From assembly GCA_008682415.1 (NCBI GenBank), contig VANK01000007.1:124001-188000 (forward strand): a stretch of DNA of 64,000 nt, read 5' to 3'. A program made the translations under genes and the position numbers. Of the stretch, positions 36,799-45,677 are shown one piece after another; the first letter of the stretch is position 1, and each line of letters opens with the position of its first letter. This DNA is from Acidobacteria bacterium AB60. GTDB taxonomy: Bacteria; Acidobacteriota; Terriglobia; Terriglobales; Acidobacteriaceae. Under the pieces are notes generated by a model. It ran no database searches and was not told where the DNA came from. It saw only the letters and a list, made by a program, of their open reading frames with translations.

Positions 36799-37128
36799 CT
36801 AAGAGGCCTTGGAGATCGTGTCCTCCTCTTCCGAGTCGTTGTTCTTTGATGTTGCTTTGCCGGGGATCGAATGAATGGCAAAGAAAGGAACACGTTCTTC
36901 TAACTCGTGTTTGCCAGTGGTGGACATGAGATCGGCGGCGGCGGCTGTGGTGTGAATGTGAAGGACGACGTACTCTCCCGGCTGGCCCTCGATCGCGACG
37001 CGTTGTCCGATCCTGGGGACTTCCGGCTGGTACTGCGGGGGAAAGAAGTAGTAGAGAAACCGGCCCACTGGGGTGCCTCGAAAATGAATTGCGACTCTGA
37101 CCTCCTCACGCTTATGTCGCTTAGGCAA
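36799..37128 (-). CDS. Hypothetical small protein
   Basis: 109 residues, basic N-terminus (PKRHKREEVR), a central beta-rich part (GRFLYYFFPPQYQPEVPRIGQRVAIEGQPGEYVVLHI) and an acidic tail. I do not recognise a family. Its codon usage and the conserved-looking core suggest a real gene; it is convergent with the lyase gene, 38 bp away. A plus-strand open frame over the same region has a poorer amino-acid composition. Confidence 0.55.
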   Translation of the reverse strand: MPKRHKREEVRVAIHFRGTPVGRFLYYFFPPQYQPEVPRIGQRVAIEGQPGEYVVLHIHTTAAAADLMSTTGKHELEERVPFFAIHSIPGKATSKNNDSEEEDTISKAS

Positions 37129-37293
37129 CAGAGATGCTCGGAAGCGGGAACCGGGTTGTCTGGTAATCGAGTTAACCCGCTGATTTCAAACGTGAAATTT
37201 TAAGGTGCAACGTTTACATTCAGCTCCGACGAAAGAACAACCAGTGGGCGGGAGGTGCATCCCATGATGAGAGGCGGGAAAGCTTCCTGGTGT

Positions 37294-37491
37294 ATGGGTC
37301 ACTTAGACATCAAACAGATCTTCCGGCGCGCGCTGGAGCGCGTTAAGGACGCGGAGAAGGTGCCGGATGACGATCCCTCTCTCGAGCACCTGAAGAGCCA
37401 GGTAGTGCGCTCGATTGCGGAGCTCGAGGTGAAGCATCTGCAGAGGGTGAAATCCGACGAGGATGAGCCTCCCAGCTCGGCGGCCGCGTGA
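37294..37491 (+). CDS. Hypothetical small acidic protein
   Basis: 65 residues from the ATG at 37294 (MGHLDIKQIFRRALERVK); in-frame ATGs at 37255 and 37264 are alternatives. It is mostly helical, with charged heptad-like spacing (LEHLKSQVVRSIAELEVKHLQR), and ends with a disordered Ser/Ala tail. No family recognised; the composition resembles short conserved acidobacterial proteins. Confidence 0.5.
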   Translation: MGHLDIKQIFRRALERVKDAEKVPDDDPSLEHLKSQVVRSIAELEVKHLQRVKSDEDEPPSSAAA

Positions 37492-37658
37492 TTCGCGAGG
37501 AATAGACCTAATGTTGATTCCTGTGGAGAACGAGTGGGTGTTGGCTGCTGTTGCTGTACCTGGACACGCTTCTTGGCAGGCCTGGAATGGACTCGTTTTG
37601 TTTTTGAGGGCATCGAAAACACTGCCTGAGCCAGAGTGAACCGGGCTTACCATGATGC

Positions 37659-37922
37659 ATGGCTGACGAGCGCACTCTCAAACATCGCTGTGAAGCACAG
37701 AAGAAGCGGATCGAGGGGATCGTCGTGAGCATGTATCCCGGCGGAGGAGTCTTCTTCGATCCTGGTTTCGAGCCCGAGGCCATCGCGTTCTCGATTCATG
37801 ACGCGAAGGGCAATCGGATTGCGCATTTTCCCGGAGGGACCGCGGTGGACGGGCTGGAGAGGATGACGGACGAGGAGATCGGGGAGCGCATCCGGCAGGA
37901 TATCCGTATGCGGGTGCATTGA
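37659..37922 (+). CDS. Hypothetical small protein
   Basis: 87 residues (MADERTLKHRCEAQKK...). A beta-rich middle (IVVSMYPGGGVFFDPGFEPEAIAFSIHDAKGNRIAHFPGGTAV) is followed by a helical tail (MTDEEIGERIRQDIRMRVH). No family recognised. It ends 33 bp from the convergent AI-2E-like gene. Confidence 0.55.
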   Translation: MADERTLKHRCEAQKKRIEGIVVSMYPGGGVFFDPGFEPEAIAFSIHDAKGNRIAHFPGGTAVDGLERMTDEEIGERIRQDIRMRVH

Positions 37923-37955
37923 GCTCGAGTGCCCCTCCGGCGATGCATAGCGGTA

Positions 37956-38429
37956 TTAGGATACCCGGGAGGAATTGCTGCGCCGCGCGCGGTAGGCGTA
38001 AAAGATGGCGAGCAGCGGAGGGGCAACGAGCACTCCCCAGAACGGCCAGAGGATGCCGAGGCCGAGGGGCACAAGGAGGGACGCCCAGAGCGGAACGCGG
38101 GAGGTTCTGCGCATGAGATAGGGCTCGAGCAGCATGCCATCGAGCACGGCGATGGCTGCGTACAAGCCGAGCACCAGGGCGGGATGCTCCCAGTCCATCC
38201 ACTTGATGGTCGCGGCGAGGGCGGGTCCCAAGACGCTGAGAATCGGGCCGAAGTGGGGCACGATCTGAAGTAGGGCTGCAAGGACCGCCCACAGCAGTGC
38301 CAGTGGGACGTGTAGAAGATAGAGACCCAGGAGCCAGAGCGCTCCGATGGCGAGGGAGTCGAGCAATTGCGCGATTGCCCAGTGTTTGAGGGCGGCGCCG
38401 GTGGTGTGGAGATGATCGCGGAGGTTCAT
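37956..38429 (-). CDS. Half-length AI-2E/PerM-family membrane protein
   Basis: 157 residues with about five hydrophobic segments. It contains the C-terminal hallmark of the AI-2E family: LALLWAVLAALLQIVPHFGPILSVLGPALAA, then LDGMLLEPYLMRR and VPLGLGILWPFWGVLVAPPLLAIFYAYR. Full members are about 350 residues with eight helices; here the N-terminal half is absent and no in-frame remnant lies upstream. It may be a natural short form or a truncated relic. The family contains exporters and a Na/Li antiporter, so transport function is uncertain. Confidence 0.75.
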   Translation of the reverse strand: MNLRDHLHTTGAALKHWAIAQLLDSLAIGALWLLGLYLLHVPLALLWAVLAALLQIVPHFGPILSVLGPALAATIKWMDWEHPALVLGLYAAIAVLDGMLLEPYLMRRTSRVPLWASLLVPLGLGILWPFWGVLVAPPLLAIFYAYRARRSNSSRVS

Positions 38430-38543
38430 AGCGGCGGGTAAGTGCGAACACGGAACCGGGGCAGCAATTAGGGTTTGGAGTCAACGCGCGCAGCCGGTTA
38501 GTGCATCTAAATTAAGACTGGTCGGACGCTTTTTCCATTGTTC

Positions 38544-39839
38544 ATGTCGAATTCCGAATTGACTTCACTCATTGTTGTGATGCTGCTGCTGGCTGGGCTG
38601 GCTCAGATCTTGGGGTTAGTTTTTGTGCGGCTGCGGCAGCCGAAAGTGATCGGCGAGATTCTTGCGGGGATCATATTGGGGCCGGCGTTGCTGGGGCGTA
38701 TCCCGGCGTTTTGCTCACTGGTAAGCCGGGTCGAGCACCAAAGTGGCGTTCTGGATTTTGTGTACTGGCTGGGGCTGCTTCTATTGATGTTCTTGTCGGG
38801 GTCGGAGACCCAGCAGTTATTCACGCGGGAAGAGCGGCGGGAGGTGGGCTGGCTTGCAATTGTTGGGTCAGGTATTCCCTTTGTGCTGGCGCTGGGCGCA
38901 GGTTCATGGCTGATCCGACCGTCACTTTCGGGTCCGAATGGGAATCGCGCTTCGCTGATGATTATTCTCGCGGTAGGCGTAGCGGTCACGTCGGTCCCGG
39001 TGGTATCGAAGATATTCTCTGACCTCAAGATTCTGCATACGCGATTTGCGCGGCTGGTGTTGGGCGTGGCGGTGCTTGAGGATATTGTGCTGTGGCTGGC
39101 ACTGGCGGTGGCCACGGCGATGGCTGGCAAAGGCGCGCTGGATCCGCGCAAGATGGGCTGGCATCTTGCGGAGACCACAGGGTTCTTCGTGGCAGGTCTC
39201 ACGATTGTGCCGCGGATGGTGAAGCGCCTGAACAAAGCCCGGTTCAATGTTCTGGTGCAGCAGTCTCCGGCAGGCTATGCGATGGCGGTGCTGCTTGCGT
39301 ACTGTGCAGTTGCCGGAGCGCTGGATGTGAGCCTGGTGTTCGCCGCGTTTCTGGCTGGCTTTGCAGTGGTGCATAAAAAGCGCCGGCTGTTTGCGGATGC
39401 GCTGGATGCTATCGGCAAGGTGTCGTTCGCATTTTTCATTCCCGTATACTTCGCGATCGTGGGCCTGAAGCTGGACCTGATCCGCGGCTTTTCGCTAGGA
39501 ATGATGCTGGCATTTCTACTGGGCAGTTGCGCAGTGAAGATGCTTTCGGTAGGACTTGGCGGACGGCTCGCTGGCTTTAGCGGACTCGACCTGGTGAATC
39601 TTGCGATGACCACAAACGCACGGGGTGGGCCGGGGATTGTGCTGGCAAGCGTGGCATTCGACGCAGGCATCATCAGTTCGAAGTTTTATTCGACGCTGGT
39701 GCTGGCTGCGGTGCTGACCTCGCAGTTCGCGGGTGCGTGGCTGGAATATGTGCTGCGGCGGGGCTGGCCACTGTTGCTGCCCAAGTTGGGCGACCGTGAG
39801 GCGACGGCTTTGGCGCAGGAAGATCGCCGGGCCGCGTGA
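38544..39839 (+). CDS. CPA2-type cation:proton antiporter
   Basis: 431 residues from the ATG at 38544 (a TTG two codons earlier is possible). About 12 hydrophobic helices. The Na_H_exchanger family pattern is clear: VRLRQPKVIGEILAGIILGPALLGR at residues 28-52, SGSETQQLF, a VAVLEDIVLWLALAVATAMAG region with the ED pair, and FFIPVYFAIVGLKLDL followed by NARGGPGIVLASVAFDAG. It ends without a cytoplasmic RCK/TrkA domain, unlike KefB/KefC. Predicted role is proton-coupled Na or K efflux at the inner membrane. Confidence 0.92.
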   Translation: MSNSELTSLIVVMLLLAGLAQILGLVFVRLRQPKVIGEILAGIILGPALLGRIPAFCSLVSRVEHQSGVLDFVYWLGLLLLMFLSGSETQQLFTREERREVGWLAIVGSGIPFVLALGAGSWLIRPSLSGPNGNRASLMIILAVGVAVTSVPVVSKIFSDLKILHTRFARLVLGVAVLEDIVLWLALAVATAMAGKGALDPRKMGWHLAETTGFFVAGLTIVPRMVKRLNKARFNVLVQQSPAGYAMAVLLAYCAVAGALDVSLVFAAFLAGFAVVHKKRRLFADALDAIGKVSFAFFIPVYFAIVGLKLDLIRGFSLGMMLAFLLGSCAVKMLSVGLGGRLAGFSGLDLVNLAMTTNARGGPGIVLASVAFDAGIISSKFYSTLVLAAVLTSQFAGAWLEYVLRRGWPLLLPKLGDREATALAQEDRRAA

Positions 39840-39843
39840 ATTC

Positions 39844-40137
39844 TTACGAGGACGGGGGGACTTCGTTGATCTTCCGGGCGAGGTCGAAGTCGCGGGTGGT
39901 GAGCCCACCAGCGTCGTGAGTCACCAGAGAAAGCCGCACACGGTCATACCGAATGTCGATATCGGGATGGTGGCCGATGGCCTCTGAGAGTTCTCCGACT
40001 TGATTGACGAAGGCGAGGGCCCCGCGAAAGTCAGAGAAGGAAAATGTGCGCACCAGTTCTCCCTGATCGACTTGCCAGGACTCAAGCGAGCGCTGTTGGG
40101 TGGCAATCTCGGATTCGGAAAGGCGGGGCGAAGGCAT
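39844..40137 (-). CDS. phhB: 4a-hydroxytetrahydrobiopterin dehydratase (PCD/DCoH)
   Basis: 97 residues, the usual size. The family signature is complete: FSFSDFRGALAFVNQVGELSEAIGHHPDIDIRYDRVRLSLVTHDAGGLTTRDFDLA, given here as positions about 31-86; the active-site histidines are in EAIGHHPDI and THDAGG. It dehydrates the carbinolamine formed by aromatic amino-acid hydroxylases and recycles the pterin. No phenylalanine hydroxylase gene lies in the window. The stop is 4 bp from the convergent antiporter stop. Confidence 0.95.
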   Translation of the reverse strand: MPSPRLSESEIATQQRSLESWQVDQGELVRTFSFSDFRGALAFVNQVGELSEAIGHHPDIDIRYDRVRLSLVTHDAGGLTTRDFDLARKINEVPPSS

Positions 40138-40304
40138 GGCTGTTCTCCTGGCGCGTCCTTGCCTGGAGGCAAGCGAGGCGCGCTGGAACCTATTTTAGCG
40201 AGAGCGGTGTTCCGGGGCGATGGCTGTTCCACCGCGTCGGAGAAACGCATCAAACTAGCTGGGCTGATTGGGAATGAGGTCCTGCAACCGCGGAGATCCT
40301 ATCG

Positions 40305-41105
40305 ATGCTCAGGGTGATGTGGTGGCTGTTTGTGCTGATGGCGCTGGCATTCGGAATGAAGGCAAGGGCCGATCAGGACGCGCGCCAGTTCGTGCAGCAA
40401 GCGGTAAATGACGAATTGGCGAAGGACGAGGCGGACCATTCGCATTGGATCTACTTTGAGAAGGATCAGAAGGGTAACCACCAGGTGAAGCAGTGGGTAG
40501 CCGAGACCAAGAACGGCAACCTGAAGCGGGTGGTGCAGATGGATGGGCAGGCCATCGCGCCTGATGAACAGAGGCGGCGTCTAGAGGCGTACCTCAGAGA
40601 CTCAGGATCGCAGACCAAGCAGAGGAAGAGTGAGCAGCACGACGATAAGCAGGCAGAAGAGATGCTGCAGCTTCTGCCCAAGGCTTTCCTCTGGACGAAT
40701 GAAGGAGAGAAGGGAAGCAACAGGGTTCTGCACTTCAAGCCCGATCCCAATTTCCGCCCGCCGGACATGGAGGCGCGGGTTTTTGCGGCCATGGAGGGCG
40801 ACATGCTGGTAGATACCAAAGAGCATCGGATCGCAAGCCTGAAAGGGAAGCTGATCCAGGATGTGAAGATCTTTGGAGGGCTGCTGGGCTCCCTTAACTC
40901 CGGAGGCACTTTCGATGTGGAGCGTCGTCAGACGGGCCCGACAGTCTGGCAGATCACGGAGACTCATGTGCACATTCAGGGACATGCGCTGCTGTTTCAC
41001 ACTATCTCCGAGCAGGAAGATGACGTGAAGTCTGAGTTCAAGCAGCTTCCGGCTGACATAACGATGCAACAGGCGAAAGGTGAGCTGATCGAGGCGCGGC
41101 AGTAG
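40305..41105 (+). CDS. Secreted hypothetical protein
   Basis: 266 residues. Residues 1-22 are a signal peptide (MWWLFVLMALAFGMKARA). The mature region is rich in charged residues, with WIYFEKDQKGNHQVKQWVAETKNG, a long helix of Lys/Gln/Glu (about 100-125), then LHFKPDPNFRPPDMEARVFAAMEGDMLVDTKEHRIASLKGKL and a beta-rich C-terminus. It resembles widespread acidobacterial exported proteins of unknown function, possibly LolA-like beta-sheet shells, though this is only an impression. Last chromosomal gene before the tRNA-Asp island. Confidence 0.75.
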   Translation: MLRVMWWLFVLMALAFGMKARADQDARQFVQQAVNDELAKDEADHSHWIYFEKDQKGNHQVKQWVAETKNGNLKRVVQMDGQAIAPDEQRRRLEAYLRDSGSQTKQRKSEQHDDKQAEEMLQLLPKAFLWTNEGEKGSNRVLHFKPDPNFRPPDMEARVFAAMEGDMLVDTKEHRIASLKGKLIQDVKIFGGLLGSLNSGGTFDVERRQTGPTVWQITETHVHIQGHALLFHTISEQEDDVKSEFKQLPADITMQQAKGELIEARQ

Positions 41106-41314
41106 TGCGGCGCACCAACCCCGAGTACCGCGGGAAGGCGCGATCTCCAAAGGACCGGCCCGATGCTGCTCCGCAGGCGAGCTGATTCTGGTACACTCAA
41201 AAAGTTGCTGTACCACGTCCCTTGGCTGGCCTGGAGTGACACTTCAGCCTTAGGAAAGAGGCGTGCGGCAGGCGCCGGCGATCGGCTATACTCGAAGAGT
41301 CGCACGGCAAAAGT

Positions 41315-41392
<78 letters not shown>

Positions 41393-41469
41393 TACAAAGC
41401 AAAACACTTAGCTTCGTATGGGACTTCAAGTGACAAGCAAATCCAGGCACATTATCGGCACAAAAGGGA

Positions 41470-42660
41470 TCACGCTTCGGTCCCCGTCTGTGCTTGAACC
41501 TTCGTTGTGCCGGCGTTCGGCACAATCATCTGAACAACCTTGCTCTGTGCAGCACGCTTGTGCGAGGTCACGGCCTGCGTGTAAACGTCGAGCGTGATCC
41601 GGCTGTTGGCGTGTCGCAAGAGCTCCTGAACCGTCTTCACATCCTCTCCGTTTGCCTTCAGGATAGTTCCGAAGGAATGGCGGAAGGTATGCCAGCCGAT
41701 GTTTTTGTGGATACCGACTTTCTTGGCAGCCGGCTTGATGTAGCGCTTCATGAGGTTGTCCGGCCAGTAGGGCTGCTTCCCCTTCATGCGCGGACTGGCG
41801 AAGACCCAATCGCCTTCCATCGGATAGGCGCAGGCTTTTCTCCAACGCAGAAGATCCTCGGCCATATAGCTGTCCATCGGGACGGGCTTGGCGGAAGCCT
41901 CTGTTTTGCAGACACCCAACACCTGATGCCAGATCGACTCGGTGACGCGAATCTCCAGGCTCTCGAAATCGATGTCATCCCAGCGGAGCGCCAGGAGTTC
42001 ACTGACCCGTAAGCCCGTCGCTGCGTCGAGCAGGACCAAGGTCCGCTCTCGGACGGCGAGCCTTTCGAGAAGTGCTTGAAGCTCGTGAAGTTCGAGCACA
42101 TCGGGAATGCGCTCTCGCTTGGCGCTCTGACGAACGAGCTTGATCGGATTCTTGTCCGTCCACTCGTACCGCATGGCGTGGCTGAAGAGAGCACTCATAA
42201 TGTTGCGAATCTTCGCTTTTGTTCCTCGTGCCCGCTTGATGCTTCCGAGCCACTCTTCCACGGCCACCGACTTGACCTGCTGAAGTCGGTGATTGCCCCA
42301 CCGGGGGAGAATCCAGCCATTCAAATAGCACTGGTATCCGGCTCGTGTCGAGTGCGCCTTGCGTCCCTGGTCGTTCTCGGTCAGTTCCTTCAACCGATAA
42401 TGCTCGATCAGTTCGGCTACTGTGCTGGGGCGACCGTCAGTTCGTGGGGTTTGTTGGTTGGCGTCGATGCGCAACGCTTCTGCTGCTTTGAGTGCGGATG
42501 CTCGATTGGGGAGGTCGGCTACTGATCCGATGACAGTGTTGCGCTGAATACTTTTGCCATTAGGTCCAAGTTCCCTCCACCGAAAGATCCAAACATCCGG
42601 CCCGTTCCGCCGTTTATCGCGTTGCACGCTTCCTTGTTGATACCGTGTGCGCTTAGGCAT
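41470..42660 (-). CDS. int: Tyrosine-type site-specific integrase
   Basis: 396 residues. An N-terminal arm-binding/core-binding region (SVQRDKRRNGPDVWIFRWRE..., STVAELIEHYRLKEL) precedes the catalytic domain. Catalytic residues of the tyrosine recombinase family are visible: the Arg in DAATGLRVSELLALRWDDID (about residues 208-227), HTFRHSFGTIL (His-x-x-Arg, about 323) and the nucleophile Tyr in NSRITLDVYTQAV (about 359). It should integrate and excise the island at the tRNA-Asp att site just downstream of its stop codon. Start ATG follows the frame's first Met with a basic N-terminus. Confidence 0.96.
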   Translation of the reverse strand: MPKRTRYQQGSVQRDKRRNGPDVWIFRWRELGPNGKSIQRNTVIGSVADLPNRASALKAAEALRIDANQQTPRTDGRPSTVAELIEHYRLKELTENDQGRKAHSTRAGYQCYLNGWILPRWGNHRLQQVKSVAVEEWLGSIKRARGTKAKIRNIMSALFSHAMRYEWTDKNPIKLVRQSAKRERIPDVLELHELQALLERLAVRERTLVLLDAATGLRVSELLALRWDDIDFESLEIRVTESIWHQVLGVCKTEASAKPVPMDSYMAEDLLRWRKACAYPMEGDWVFASPRMKGKQPYWPDNLMKRYIKPAAKKVGIHKNIGWHTFRHSFGTILKANGEDVKTVQELLRHANSRITLDVYTQAVTSHKRAAQSKVVQMIVPNAGTTKVQAQTGTEA

Positions 42661-42736
42661 GAATTGCTCTCCTCATGCACAACGGATGGCTCTATTACGA
42701 GACTACCGCTGCGCGGGGCAGAGGTCGACCGAAATC

Positions 42737-43003
42737 TCAGCTTGCTAGGCGTTCCGAAATCCAGCGGTCGATATCGCTGGCTCGAAAGCGCCACATCGTT
42801 CCGATTTGAAAACCTCGAATGATCCCCTGACGCGCGTACCGCTGCAGCGTCTTGGGATGAATGCGCACAATTGCGGCGGCCTCATCCGTATCCAGTAGAG
42901 GCTCAGGGACAAAAGGCTCGCTCCTTACCGGCTTACGAGTCAGTTCCGTCAGGTCCGGGATTGGTTCCGGGGAGAGTCCGGCGCTCGGTCTGTGGCGGTC
43001 CAT
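42737..43003 (-). CDS. Excisionase-like helix-turn-helix protein
   Basis: 88 residues from the ATG at 43003, preceded by GAGGG; the longer frame to 43219 has no such site and low-complexity sequence. The C-terminal half is a MerR/excisionase-type HTH: LLDTDEAAAIVRIHPKTLQRYARQGIIRGFQIGTMWRFRASDIDRWISERL (described as residues 37-85). These small proteins help excision or regulate element genes. It sits upstream of the integrase on the same strand, 77 bp apart. A notable inverted repeat lies about 155 bp upstream (43159-43183). Confidence 0.85.
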   Translation of the reverse strand: MDRHRPSAGLSPEPIPDLTELTRKPVRSEPFVPEPLLDTDEAAAIVRIHPKTLQRYARQGIIRGFQIGTMWRFRASDIDRWISERLAS

Positions 43004-43158
43004 TGAACGACCCTCGGCGATACGAACCGTGCTCAAGCCGTTCGACCCTAGCATTCGCCCGTGGTTCTTGCGATACGGGCGAGTGCTTTCGGTTCCGATA
43101 CCGGCTGCAGACAACGATGGTAGATGCTGATCGGAATGTCCAATCATGGCGCGCAAAT

Positions 43159-43183
43159 CTGTTATTCCAACTCGTAATAACAG
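43159..43183. repeat. Inverted repeat, copy A (partner at 58215)
   Basis: Arms CTGTTATT and AATAACAG separated by 9 bp. An identical pair of arms with the same 9-bp spacing occurs at 58215-58239; the spacers differ. Copy A lies between the divergent excisionase-like and LysR genes. Confidence 0.85.
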
Positions 43184-43336
43184 GATCTGCGTGCACGACG
43201 GTTTGTGGGATGGAAGCATCTATAGATTTAAAGGAATTTTTCAGTAAGAGATCAATTTGCTTGCTATGCGCTTAGCGCCAGTCGTCTGTTTTGGAGCTGG
43301 CTTCTGATCCCAGGTCGAGAAGTACAGGGAGATGGC

Positions 43337-44272
43337 ATGGTACGGAACGAGCTGAAGCACACGCAGGCCGCGATTGCGGTAGCCGAAGAACTCAATTTCT
43401 CTCGAGCAGCTAGGCGACTGCGCCTGAGCCAGCCAGCAGTTACGAAATACGTCGCTGAACTCGAAGAGAGCTTGGGTGTTCTTCTTTTCGTTCGAGACCA
43501 CCATTCGGTTTCACTGACCGAAGCCGGCAGAGCGTATGTCGAAGAGGCTCGCATCGCGGTGTTGCACGCCGAGCGCGCCATACACGCTTCGCGCGCCGCA
43601 GGCAAAGACGCAGAGTTGATGCTCAATGTCGGTCGATCACCTTACGCCGATCCTTTTTTCACATCGATACTGCTCACGATGCGTCTCCCACTGTTCCCGC
43701 GATTAAAGCTCAACCTATCGAGTGGGTTCTCTTGTGATCTGGCCCGCGAGGTCTTGGCGGGTGAACTGGACCTCGCGCTTGCCATCGAACCGCCGCTATC
43801 CGATCAATTCACGAGCTTAAAGATCGACGAATCACCTCTCTACCTTGTGATGTCAAGGGAGGACGAACTGGCCGCTCATCCGTCGGTGAAGCTCTGTCAA
43901 CTTGATCAAAAACGCTGGATGCTGTTCCAGCGTCAGAGCCATCCTCCACTCTACGACCTGATTCAAAAACAGGCTCAGCAAGCGAGAATCTTCCCGTCCG
44001 CACTTCAACACTTCCTGATTCCCGAGGAGACCGTTCCGTTATTGAATTCTCCGGGTGCGGTCACAATTGTTGGTAAGTCCGGGGCTGTGAGAATCGCCCG
44101 TCACGGCCTCACGATGAGGCCTCTAGAGGAAATTGGATTGCAGGCCACTACGCACCTCATCTGCCGCTCTGATAACGACTCTAGGGCCCTTGGAGAACTC
44201 GTTCGTTGCTTCGTGCGGAGGCTCAATCATTATGTCAACGACGAGCAGATGTCATTGCCGCTTCCAGTTTGA
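43337..44272 (+). CDS. LysR-family transcriptional regulator
   Basis: 311 residues from an ATG with GGGAG just upstream. The N-terminal winged HTH is standard (KHTQAAIAVAEELNFSRAARRLRLSQPAVTKYVAELEESLGVLLFVRD, residues 5-53). The C-terminal substrate-binding domain (from about 90) is of periplasmic-binding-protein type. It is divergent from the excisionase-like gene, with no obvious catabolic operon beside it; target and inducer are unknown. Confidence 0.93.
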   Translation: MVRNELKHTQAAIAVAEELNFSRAARRLRLSQPAVTKYVAELEESLGVLLFVRDHHSVSLTEAGRAYVEEARIAVLHAERAIHASRAAGKDAELMLNVGRSPYADPFFTSILLTMRLPLFPRLKLNLSSGFSCDLAREVLAGELDLALAIEPPLSDQFTSLKIDESPLYLVMSREDELAAHPSVKLCQLDQKRWMLFQRQSHPPLYDLIQKQAQQARIFPSALQHFLIPEETVPLLNSPGAVTIVGKSGAVRIARHGLTMRPLEEIGLQATTHLICRSDNDSRALGELVRCFVRRLNHYVNDEQMSLPLPV

Positions 44273-44351
44273 TTGTTCTGAGTTTTGTGGTTAACTTTGC
44301 GTTCCCAAAGCACATCAGGAAATGGGAAGACGGTCACCACCTCTTCGTGGC

Positions 44352-44525
44352 CTAGTCGGTTTCAACAATCTTCACGTGAATCGGGCCCGAAGCATCGCAC
44401 TTAGGGCAAGTAATGACTCCAGTTGCGATCACTCGCGGGTCGATCTCCTCGATAGGGACAATATGTCCGCATTTGCGGCATTGATGAGCATGGTTCCACC
44501 GATTCTGAGTGTTGGTCCCCCGCAT
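44352..44525 (-). CDS. 57-residue zinc-ribbon protein
   Basis: Translation of the minus strand from the ATG at 44525 to the TAG at 44352 gives 57 residues with two CxxC knuckles: QCRKCGHIVPIEE at residues 15-27 and ITCPKCDASGP at 38-48. This spacing (20 residues) is that of a zinc ribbon. There is no strong ribosome-binding site, and the frame is open for 17 more codons upstream with a hydrophobic stretch but no standard start codon, so the gene could be a decayed longer one. It is convergent with the LysR gene. Confidence 0.5.
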   Translation of the reverse strand: MRGTNTQNRWNHAHQCRKCGHIVPIEEIDPRVIATGVITCPKCDASGPIHVKIVETD

Positions 44526-44755
44526 AATGTACCCGAAGAAAATCGGGGCCAGTTCTCCCCAACAATGCCATCGCTATCAATTCTTCTTCAAATTCAGGTG
44601 CCCTATTCTCATATTGGCGACAGCGCTTCTGTGGGGATTTGTTGTCAGCCCGCACTCCGGCGGCTTCATTGACCCATTTCGTTAGAGACGCGAGGATTCC
44701 CGAGCTTCCAAAGTGGATCACTGTGTCCCTTGGCGTTGTATTTCCTTCTCACGTT

Positions 44756-45652
44756 CTATCTCCCCACGAGTGCTGGTGCCAATTCATCGACCACCGGTTT
44801 CCTCTTCGCACTGACAATCAGGATTAAGCAGACCATTCCAACGAGCATGGTGAGCGCAACTCTTACGACGTCCTCGTAAATCTGCGGCGCCGAGAGATGG
44901 ACACTGTCGAGTACTCCTTGCTGAATGGAATTAACCGCACCGTGTGCGATCGCCGCAGGCCAAAAACTCCTTGCCTTGAGCGTTAGCCACCCCAGAAAGA
45001 AGGACGCGCCTACAAGCTGGAGTGGAAATAATACGAATGCCCCAACAAGAGGATGCTTGGGGTAGTTGTATCCCGACAAAAGAGACGGGAGATGCCAGAA
45101 CGACCAAATAATTCCGAGTAAAGCTATACCGCGGATCGCTCCAAGCCGGGCAATTAAGTGTCCTTGCAGAAATCCTCGCCAGCCGATTTCCTCTCCTAAC
45201 GCTACGGCGCCGTTGAGTAAAGCGAACCAAACGCCTGTTAAAAATACATTCGCCGTATACAGCGGCCAGTTTTGAAACCCCTTTCCAAGAACCCAGGGCC
45301 CGTCTGAAACTGATACCCCGGCATAATTAAAAACAAACCAGCCCGATCTTCCCCAGCCGAGGAGCTGGAACATACCCACAATGCCGAACGCAATCAATGT
45401 TGGAATTGCTACACCAACGAAGAGAGGCCATATCATGCCCCAACATGGCTTCCACATCAGCGATCCACGTGTCTGCGGCTGCCAGATTAAGAACGCAAGT
45501 GTCACGATCGCGGGCGTGAACATTCCGGCAATCATCCAAGGCAGCGCCGCGTGGTCGTGGATGCCGTTGGGCGAACGGAGGGCAGCGATTTGTAGGGACC
45601 AACTTGCAAGGTATACAAGCCCAACATAGCTCATCAACAGACGTCGGCTCAT
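44756..45652 (-). CDS. CPBP-family intramembrane metalloprotease
   Basis: 298 residues from the ATG at 45652 with AAGGA upstream; the longer frame adds a cysteine-rich non-conserved stretch. About eight hydrophobic segments. The glutamate-rich motif ALGEEIGWRGFLQG (residues about 165-178), the SFWHLPSLL motif with histidine near 203, and AIAHGAVNS near 250 are the three CPBP/Abi (CAAX prenyl protease 2-like) signatures. Members process prenylated proteins or give bacteriocin self-immunity. It lies 25 bp after the HAAS-domain gene stop on the same strand and may be part of that operon. Confidence 0.92.
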   Translation of the reverse strand: MSRRLLMSYVGLVYLASWSLQIAALRSPNGIHDHAALPWMIAGMFTPAIVTLAFLIWQPQTRGSLMWKPCWGMIWPLFVGVAIPTLIAFGIVGMFQLLGWGRSGWFVFNYAGVSVSDGPWVLGKGFQNWPLYTANVFLTGVWFALLNGAVALGEEIGWRGFLQGHLIARLGAIRGIALLGIIWSFWHLPSLLSGYNYPKHPLVGAFVLFPLQLVGASFFLGWLTLKARSFWPAAIAHGAVNSIQQGVLDSVHLSAPQIYEDVVRVALTMLVGMVCLILIVSAKRKPVVDELAPALVGR

Positions 45653-45677
45653 TGAGTCATCCTTGTCGGTCGTTACA

